DNA of 32,820 nt from Spirochaetaceae bacterium (lineage in GTDB: Bacteria; Spirochaetota; Spirochaetia; SZUA-6; Fen-1364): positions 1 to 32,820 of the forward strand of contig PMZS01000282.1 of the NCBI GenBank assembly GCA_003170115.1, written 5' to 3'. Shown here piece by piece: positions 26,688 to 32,820 of the stretch; the first letter of the stretch is position 1, and each line of letters opens with the position of its first letter. A model generated the notes under the pieces. That model was not told the origin of the DNA, did no database searches, and saw only the letters and a program-made list of their open reading frames with translations. Position numbers and translations under genes: made by a program.

Positions 26688-26716
26688 TTGCCGCTGTCCC
26701 CGCGCCCTGTTATTCT
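26688..26716 (+). promoter_or_regulatory. Candidate promoter for the cupin gene
   Basis: TTGCCG - 17 nt - TATTCT, 19 nt upstream of ATG 26736. Confidence 0.4.
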
Positions 26717-26735
26717 GGGCGGCGGGAGAGATTCC

Positions 26736-27083
26736 ATGATCAGGAAAAACCACGAAATGGAAAAAGAGGTGAGGGAGAAAATGCGCGACGGAACCGGCTC
26801 CGTCGAGGTTCTCCACATCTTCCGCAGCAGGGAGCTGAAGGGCAGGACGCGACTGTTCGCGCGGCTGCTGCTGCCGGCCGGCAGCTCCATCGGGTTTCAC
26901 CGGCACGAGGGCGAGGAGGAAATTTTCTACATCCTGTCGGGAACGGGCGTGGTCAGCGAAGGAGGCCCTGCCGCCTCCGTCGGGCCGGGGGACGCCGTTC
27001 ACACCGGGGACGGCGCGGGTCATTCCATTGCCAACCCGGGTCCCGGACCGATGGAGCTGCTCGCCGTGATACTCGTGTACTGA
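26736..27083 (+). CDS. Cupin domain-containing protein
   Basis: ATG 26736; LLPAGSSIGFHRHEGEEEIFYILSGTGVVSEGG...VGPGDAVHTGDGAGHSIANPGPGPMELLAVIL, a typical cupin motif pair. Confidence 0.88.
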   Translation: MIRKNHEMEKEVREKMRDGTGSVEVLHIFRSRELKGRTRLFARLLLPAGSSIGFHRHEGEEEIFYILSGTGVVSEGGPAASVGPGDAVHTGDGAGHSIANPGPGPMELLAVILVY

Positions 27084-27096
27084 GAGACGGCAGAGG

Positions 27097-29556
27097 ATGC
27101 TCTTTTTCCGGCGCCGACGACCCTTTGAGCGTCTTTCCACCTCGTTCCGCTGGCTGGAGCGGAAACCTTTCCCGACGGCGCGCGAATCCTCGTATGCCGC
27201 GGGGTACGAGGGCCGCGCCTACGTTCTGACCCTTCAGAAGGACAGCGTGTTTGCCTGGGAAACGATTGCGCCGGAGCGGCGGTTCACGGAGTTCATCCTC
27301 GAAGCGGAATTGGAACAGGATCAGGCGAACGGGCATTCCGCGGCCGGGGTGATCTTCCGACACGTCAACGATGAGAACTTCTACTCCTTCCTCCTGTCGT
27401 CACGGGGAAATTTCCGTGTAGACATCCTTTTCAACAACCACCCGATGACGCTCGTCGACTGGACCCACGTCCCCGAACCGGACCCCGAGCGGACGTCCGG
27501 GGCGGCGGCGAACAGGTTCCTGCGCGTCATCGCGCACGGGTCCAAGCTCTCGTTTCACGTGGACGAAGAATGGGTGGCCGAGGTGGAAGACGAGATGCTC
27601 CCCGAGGGGAGCATCGGCTTCGCCGCGCAGAACTTCGCCGGTTCGGGTCGGGGCGTATTCAGGTTCCGACGTCTCCTCCTGGATGCGCGCCCCCTCGTGG
27701 TGGAACGGGAGCACCTGCGTTCGTGGTACTACGGTCCCGTATCTCCGGCTGCGCGAGTGAGGCTGGCGGAAACGCACTACGCCTCCGATAACTTCCGGCC
27801 CGCCGCCGTGCAGCTGCGCAAGGGGCTCAAGGACCGTCCCGGGACGCCGAGGGAGCACTTTCTCCTGGCGGAGTGCTATATGCGGCTGTCGCTGTACGAG
27901 GACGCGCTGGCCGAGGTGGACCTTGTGCTCGCGGCGCAGCCCGCGCACGCCGAGGCGAGGCTGGAGAAGGCCAATCTTCTGTACCTCGCGCAGAGGCTGC
28001 TCGAAGCGCGCGATACGCTGCAGGAGGGAATTGCCGACGGGTCGATTGCCAGGAGCGCAGGCGCGTGGAACCTCCTGGGAAACGCGGAGTACGGCCTGGG
28101 CAACTGGGAGAAAGCGGTGGAGGCGTATCGCATGGCCGCGGACCTGCAACCGGAGATGCCTCTTTTTGTCCAGAATGCCGCCCGAGCCCTCGAACAGGCC
28201 GGCCGCCGGGAGGAGGCCGTCCAGTTCTATCTCCGAGCCGCCCGCGGGTTGTTCGCCGAGGAAGCCTTTGACGAGCTCTCCCTTGTCGTGCCGCGCGTGC
28301 GCAGCCTTGCCCCCGAACACCCCGAGGTCCTCGCGCTGGAAGCCAAGATGCTCTATCGCGAGGGGAAGACCCAGGATGCATTCACGATCCTCCAGCGTCT
28401 CGAGGATGAAGGGAGCGCCGACAGCGCCGTGCATTACCTTCTGGGGATCATCCTCACCGGCAGGGGAGCGAGGGCCGAGGCCCTGCCGCGCTTTTTCCGT
28501 GCCGCGGCGCTGGAGCCGGAGTTTCCTCTCTACCAGTTCCGCCTCGCGGAGACCCTGCACCTGCTGGGAAGCGATCCCCGGGAGCCGCTTGCGCGCGCGC
28601 GCAGTCTCGCGCCATTGGACCCCTGGGTGAACAACCTCGAGGGGCAGCTCCGCATGGAGGCAGGGGATCCTGGCGGAGCCGTCGGCTTCCTGCGCGTCGC
28701 ACGCGACGCGGCTCCCGGGGAGGAAATCATCTGCCTGAACCTCTCGGAGGCGCTTGCCCGCAGCGGCCGTGGCCCGGAGGCCCTCGAGGCTGTGGACGCG
28801 TTCGTGCGAGGCGCCGGAGAAAATGCGCAAACCTCGAACCAGCGCGGGAACATCCTGGCGGTCATGGGAGACAAGCAGGGCGCGGTGCGTGAATACGAGA
28901 AAGCCATCCGCATGGATCCCGAAACCCCCGCCTACAAGGAGAACTGCGCGGCGGCGTGCATCGAGCTGGACATGGTGCACCGAGCGGAGGAACTTCTCGC
29001 GCAGGTCGAGCCCGATCACCCTTCGGCGTCGGTCTACAACCTGCTCGGCCAGGTCGCCGCGCTCAAGGGCGAACGGGCGCGCGCAGAGCTCGCCTACTCC
29101 GCGGGGCTGCAGCGTGAGCCCGGCAATCCCGACATCTCGGTGAACCTCGCTCTCCTGCAGCGGGAGAGGGGCAGGCACGATGCCGCTCGCGACTTGCTGC
29201 TCTCCGTCCTCTCCGCCCATCCCGGACATGTGCGCGCCCGCTCGCTCCTGGATCGGATCAGGGCCGAGCGCGAGCAGCGGATCCAGTGCGCGACGTGCGG
29301 CAGGGAATGGTGGGCCCCGCGTGAGCTGCCCGCCCAGCCCGCCATGCGCGTGCGTGGTGAGCCTCCCGCAGAGGCTCCGGCCGGCCGTTGTCCGGCCTGC
29401 AGGAAGGTGTACTGCGTGGGATGCGCCTCGGCGCACCTCCGGGAAATGCGTTTCTACTGCCCTGATGACGGGGAGCTTCTCAAGCTCTCCGATGACTCAC
29501 TGAAATGGCTGCTCACGCGCGCCCTCGAAACACCTTCGAGTACCTCCTCGCCTTGA
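27097..29556 (+). CDS. Large TPR-repeat protein with N-terminal concanavalin-like (DUF1080-like) region and C-terminal zinc-binding motifs
   Basis: 819 aa; N-terminal beta-rich ETIAPERRFTEFILEAELEQ...GVIFRHVNDENFYSFLLSSRGNFRVDI...GSIGFAAQNFAGSGRGVFRFRRL; multiple TPR-like repeats; tail CATCGREWW...CPACRKVYCVGCASAHL...YCPDDG. Confidence 0.75.
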   Translation: MLFFRRRRPFERLSTSFRWLERKPFPTARESSYAAGYEGRAYVLTLQKDSVFAWETIAPERRFTEFILEAELEQDQANGHSAAGVIFRHVNDENFYSFLLSSRGNFRVDILFNNHPMTLVDWTHVPEPDPERTSGAAANRFLRVIAHGSKLSFHVDEEWVAEVEDEMLPEGSIGFAAQNFAGSGRGVFRFRRLLLDARPLVVEREHLRSWYYGPVSPAARVRLAETHYASDNFRPAAVQLRKGLKDRPGTPREHFLLAECYMRLSLYEDALAEVDLVLAAQPAHAEARLEKANLLYLAQRLLEARDTLQEGIADGSIARSAGAWNLLGNAEYGLGNWEKAVEAYRMAADLQPEMPLFVQNAARALEQAGRREEAVQFYLRAARGLFAEEAFDELSLVVPRVRSLAPEHPEVLALEAKMLYREGKTQDAFTILQRLEDEGSADSAVHYLLGIILTGRGARAEALPRFFRAAALEPEFPLYQFRLAETLHLLGSDPREPLARARSLAPLDPWVNNLEGQLRMEAGDPGGAVGFLRVARDAAPGEEIICLNLSEALARSGRGPEALEAVDAFVRGAGENAQTSNQRGNILAVMGDKQGAVREYEKAIRMDPETPAYKENCAAACIELDMVHRAEELLAQVEPDHPSASVYNLLGQVAALKGERARAELAYSAGLQREPGNPDISVNLALLQRERGRHDAARDLLLSVLSAHPGHVRARSLLDRIRAEREQRIQCATCGREWWAPRELPAQPAMRVRGEPPAEAPAGRCPACRKVYCVGCASAHLREMRFYCPDDGELLKLSDDSLKWLLTRALETPSSTSSP

Positions 29557-29580
29557 CAAAGCCGACCGCATCGTTAGTAT
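29553..29580 (+). promoter_or_regulatory. Candidate promoter for the LolA-like gene
   Basis: Consensus TTGACA (29553-29558) - 16 nt - TAGTAT (29575-29580), overlapping the end of the TPR gene. Confidence 0.5.
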
Positions 29581-29590
29581 GGGGTGAGCC

Positions 29591-30271
29591 TTGAACCGAA
29601 ACGCCACATACCTACTCATTCTCTGTCTCCTCGTCCCTCTGGGCGCCTCTGCGCAGTCCACGGACATGGTGTCGGCGGAGAAGTTCTTCGCGAACCTCTC
29701 TGCCAGCTACGGCATGGTCAAGGATTACGAGGCGAACCTCACGATCACGCAGGGCAAGGCGGTTTCGCGGGGGAAAATCTCGTACAAGTCCCCGCTGTAC
29801 CTCTTCATCCGGTTCGACGAACCGGCCAACCAGGTGATCTGCTTCGACGGGGAGAAGCTGACCGTCTACCTCCCCAACGAGCAGGTCGTGCTGCAACAGA
29901 GGTACAAGAAAAAGACTCCAAACCAGATTGAAGCGCTCGCCACAAGCCAGGGCCTGGCCCTGCTGCAGCGCAACTACTCCATTGCCTACCTCACCGGTCC
30001 CGCCGCGGTTCCCCTGGAGGAGGGCTCGAAGGAGATGGTGGTGAAACTGAAGCTCGTCGCCCGGGGAACCACGAGCTACAGCCAGATGATCATCTCCGTG
30101 AAGGACTCTCTCGTCCGCCGGGTGGAAGGTACGCAGTCCAGCGGAGACAAGGTGGTCATGGATTTCGCGGGCATCCGCACCAACCAGGGGGTGCCCGATT
30201 CCCGGTTCGTCTACGACGCCCCGCCGTACGCGAACGTCATCCAGGACTGGCTCTTCGATCCGGAGCAGTAG
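29591..30271 (+). CDS. LolA-like outer-membrane lipoprotein carrier family protein
   Basis: TTG start; signal peptide NRNATYLLILCLLVPLGASAQS; AEKFFANLSASYGMVKDYEANLTITQGKAVSRGKISYKSPLYLFIRFDEPANQVICFDGEKLTVYLPNEQVVLQQ. Confidence 0.8.
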   Translation: MNRNATYLLILCLLVPLGASAQSTDMVSAEKFFANLSASYGMVKDYEANLTITQGKAVSRGKISYKSPLYLFIRFDEPANQVICFDGEKLTVYLPNEQVVLQQRYKKKTPNQIEALATSQGLALLQRNYSIAYLTGPAAVPLEEGSKEMVVKLKLVARGTTSYSQMIISVKDSLVRRVEGTQSSGDKVVMDFAGIRTNQGVPDSRFVYDAPPYANVIQDWLFDPEQ

Positions 30272-30276
30272 GAAGC

Positions 30277-31383
30277 ATGGAATCGATCGGTGAAAAACTT
30301 CGGCTTGCCCGCGAGCGCAACAACCTGACAATCGACCAGGTGGCCCGCGAAACCCACGTCGCGAAGCGCTTCCTGAAGGCGTTGGAGGATGAGGACTTCG
30401 CGGCCTTCCCCGGCGAGACCTACGCAATGGGCTTCCTGCGCAGCTACTCCGAATATCTCGGTCTCAACGCGGAGGAAATCGTCGGGATCTATCGCAACAT
30501 CAAGATCCAGGAGCAGCCGCTGCCGATGAACGAGCTGCTCGAATCCAAGCCCCACCTGCCGCCGCTGCGGATCATCATCTTCGCGGTTGCCGCGGTTCTC
30601 GCCCTCGCGGCCGTGGGTTATCTCGTCTACCGGGCGACCGCCCGGGCCGCCGGCCCCGCCGCCGCGGTGCAGAAGCCCTCGCAGTCGGCGGGCACGGATT
30701 TCGTCTTCCAGGACGAGGTCCGCACGCAGTGGTTCTCGCAGGGGGATGCCATCTCCGTGCCGTACGGTGGAAAGAGCTACAGGATCGTGGTATTCGCCAT
30801 TGGCGACACGCTCACCTTGAAGGTTCCCGGCGGGACTCTCGACATGGGCCTGGGCAAGGAGAGGTACATCGACCTGGACGGGGACTCCACTCCTGAAATC
30901 CGCATCGTGTGGAACGACGTGGACCGCGGCTCTCCGCAGAAGCGGGTGAACCTCGGCCTCTACCGTACATCCGGCCAGACCGTGGCGAACGCTGCGGCCG
31001 ATGCGTCCACCGCAATCCCCACCGCCGGGTCGGCGACGCCGGCCGTGCGCTCCGACACTTTCAAGCCTGTCACCGTCGCGCAGGCTGCGCAGGCAGGGCT
31101 CTTCACGCTGGACTTCACGTTCAAGAACGACTGTCTCTTCCGATACCTCGTGGACGCCGGCGACCGCGGGGACCGCTTCTTCCAGAGGGGCGAGCAGTTC
31201 ACCATCGATACCGCACGGAAGCAGGTGACGATCTGGCTGTCGAACGCGGGAGCGGCACGCATGCGCGTGCAGGGCAGGGATTTCGAGCTGGGCGATCTCG
31301 GAGAGGTGGCCACACGCAGGATCGCGTGGCGGAACGACACGGGGTCCGGCGGGTATGTCCTCGAAATCACTCCCCTGTACTGA
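30277..31383 (+). CDS. RodZ-like helix-turn-helix membrane protein
   Basis: MESIGEKLRLARERNNLTIDQVARETHVAKRFLKALEDEDFAAFPGETYAMGFLRSYSEYLGL (RodZ-type HTH), single TM (LRIIIFAVAAVLALAAVGYLVY), extracytoplasmic beta-rich C-terminus. Confidence 0.82.
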   Translation: MESIGEKLRLARERNNLTIDQVARETHVAKRFLKALEDEDFAAFPGETYAMGFLRSYSEYLGLNAEEIVGIYRNIKIQEQPLPMNELLESKPHLPPLRIIIFAVAAVLALAAVGYLVYRATARAAGPAAAVQKPSQSAGTDFVFQDEVRTQWFSQGDAISVPYGGKSYRIVVFAIGDTLTLKVPGGTLDMGLGKERYIDLDGDSTPEIRIVWNDVDRGSPQKRVNLGLYRTSGQTVANAAADASTAIPTAGSATPAVRSDTFKPVTVAQAAQAGLFTLDFTFKNDCLFRYLVDAGDRGDRFFQRGEQFTIDTARKQVTIWLSNAGAARMRVQGRDFELGDLGEVATRRIAWRNDTGSGGYVLEITPLY

Positions 31384-31400
31384 GCCCGGCTTCCGGCACG

Positions 31401-32702
31401 ATGGACGCTGACGCTTCCACCCGCCGCGCCTTCCATGTCGAAAGCCTCGGATGCGCGAAGAACCAGGTCGACTCGGAGCGCATGATTGCCTCTCTCGTTC
31501 GGGCGGGGTGGCGGCTGGCCGCGGCGCCTGACGAGGCGGACGTCCTCATCGTGAATACCTGCGGTTTCATCTCCTCCGCAAAAAAGGAATCCATCGAAAC
31601 GAGCCTCGAGCTGAAACAGCGGTACCCTGGCAAGAGGGTGATCATGGTCGGCTGTCTCACCGAGCGCTATGGGGAAGACCTCGCGCGGCAGCTGCCCGAG
31701 ATCGATGGCTTTCTCGGCAACAGGGATCCGTCGCTGATCCTGGGCCTCCTTTCCACGGAGGGGAATCGCGGGAGTCGGAATCTCTACGAGCGCTCCCACC
31801 TCCTCTCATTTCCCGGAAGCGCCTACTTGAAGATCGCGGAAGGATGCGGGAATCGCTGCACCTACTGCGCCATTCCTCTCATCCGGGGAGACCTTGCCAG
31901 CCGGCAGCCCTCGGAGATCGTCCAGGAGGCGAAGCAGCTCCTCGATCGCGGCATCATGGAGCTGGTCTTGATCGCGCAGGACCTCGGCTCCTACGGGCGT
32001 GACCTCGGCGGGCACTGCACGCTGCCGCGCCTGCTGGCCGATCTCTCGGTTCTCCCGGGCGATTTCTGGGTGCGGCTCCTGTACATTCACCCCGATCATT
32101 TCCCGAGCGGCATTCTCGACATCATGGCACGCGACCCTCGATTCCTGCCCTACTTCGACCTGCCTTTCCAGCACGCCGCCCCGCGGGTACTGCGGGCGAT
32201 GGGCAGGCGTGCCGACCCGGAGGCGAATCTCTCCCTTCTCACCCGGATCCGCGAGAGACTGCCCGGCGCGGTCATCAGGTCCACGTTCCTCCTGGGCTTC
32301 CCCGGTGAGACGGAGCAGGACTTCGAGGAGCTCCTCTCCTTCCAGTCCCGCGCCCGGCCCGACTGGCTGGGATGCTTCACGTATTCGCGGGAAGAGGACA
32401 CCCCGGCGTACGCGATGCGCGGCAGGGTGACGAAGGCGGTGGCCGATGCGCGCAAGGCTCGGGTCGAACAGCGTCAGGGCCCTCTCACCGAGCAGGCCCT
32501 GGAGGCCCACGTCGGAAGGACGCATGACGTTCTCGTGGAGGAGAGGGTCGAAGGGGAGGAGCTGTCCCTGGGACGCGCGTACTTCCAGGCTCCCGACGTT
32601 GACGGGCTTGTCGTGGTCAGGCGCAGCCTGCAGCCAGGGACGCGCTGTGCGGTCCTCATTGACCGGCGCAACGGCGTCGATCTCGAAGGGTCCCCCGCGT
32701 GA
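31401..32702 (+). CDS. rimO: Ribosomal protein S12 methylthiotransferase (radical SAM)
   Basis: FHVESLGCAKNQVDSERMIASL, VNTCGFISSAKKESIE, radical SAM CGNRCTYCAIPLIRG, RSTFLLGFPGETEQDFEEL, C-terminal TRAM region. Confidence 0.95.
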   Translation: MDADASTRRAFHVESLGCAKNQVDSERMIASLVRAGWRLAAAPDEADVLIVNTCGFISSAKKESIETSLELKQRYPGKRVIMVGCLTERYGEDLARQLPEIDGFLGNRDPSLILGLLSTEGNRGSRNLYERSHLLSFPGSAYLKIAEGCGNRCTYCAIPLIRGDLASRQPSEIVQEAKQLLDRGIMELVLIAQDLGSYGRDLGGHCTLPRLLADLSVLPGDFWVRLLYIHPDHFPSGILDIMARDPRFLPYFDLPFQHAAPRVLRAMGRRADPEANLSLLTRIRERLPGAVIRSTFLLGFPGETEQDFEELLSFQSRARPDWLGCFTYSREEDTPAYAMRGRVTKAVADARKARVEQRQGPLTEQALEAHVGRTHDVLVEERVEGEELSLGRAYFQAPDVDGLVVVRRSLQPGTRCAVLIDRRNGVDLEGSPA

Positions 32703-32820
32703 GCGAAGAGCCCGGCTACTTCGCTGCCCTGAACCCGGAACAACGGGCGGCCGTGGTTCACTCGGGGTCTCCCCTGCTGATTCTCGCCGGGGCAGGATCG
32801 GGCAAGACGCGCGTGATCAC
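32699..32820 (+). CDS. UvrD/PcrA-type superfamily 1 helicase, N-terminus only (truncated by window end)
   Basis: GTG start overlapping the rimO stop (GTGA); VSEEPGYFAALNPEQRAAVVHSGSPLLILAGAGSGKTRVIT contains Q-motif and Walker A of SF1 helicases. Confidence 0.88.
   Translation, partial: MSEEPGYFAALNPEQRAAVVHSGSPLLILAGAGSGKTRVI

Noticed and set aside
27400-29436. 678-aa minus-strand ORF antisense to the TPR protein
   Set aside because: Shadow ORF; composition typical of reverse-complement GC-rich coding DNA and no recognisable motif.
1-32820. CRISPR arrays, tRNA/rRNA genes, transposases, phage genes, defence systems
   Set aside because: Intergenic gaps are short and were read through; no repeat-spacer periodicity, tRNA-like cloverleaf or transposase/integrase/restriction motif was recognised, though no tRNA scan could be run.

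Overview
GC-rich bacterial chromosomal window, tentatively a spirochaete (inferred from an archaeal/spirochaete-type UMP kinase and general gene content). It is almost entirely coding. In order: a proteostasis cluster (tig-clpP-clpX-lon), a PLP aminotransferase, then a sugar sensing/uptake locus: YesM-like histidine kinase, YesN-like AraC response regulator, a lipoprotein with two fused LacI/RbsB-type sugar-binding domains, a small FecR-like secreted protein, a YtfQ-like binding protein, a sugar ABC ATPase and two permeases. Convergent to this lie a PHP phosphatase and a galactokinase-family gene. These are followed by a small secreted DUF5666-like protein, aconitase, a DUF151 bifunctional nuclease with UVR tail, archaeal-type PyrH, SerA, a second UVR-tail protein, a cupin, a large TPR protein with zinc-binding tail, a LolA-like protein, a RodZ-like HTH protein, RimO, and the start of a UvrD-type helicase. 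No tRNA, rRNA, CRISPR array or transposase was recognised. Items most worth a second look: (1) the HK-RR-double-PBP lipoprotein module, whose C-terminal half is a paralogue of the adjacent transporter's binding protein; (2) a ~200 bp inverted-repeat element flanked by 12-bp direct repeats at 25639-25839; (3) a probable CTG start codon for the histidine kinase; (4) mutually exclusive hairpins in the leader of the sugar-binding-protein gene; (5) a galactokinase homologue with an altered sugar-recognition motif; (6) several candidate leaderless genes. All identifications come from reading the translated sequence; no searches were run.
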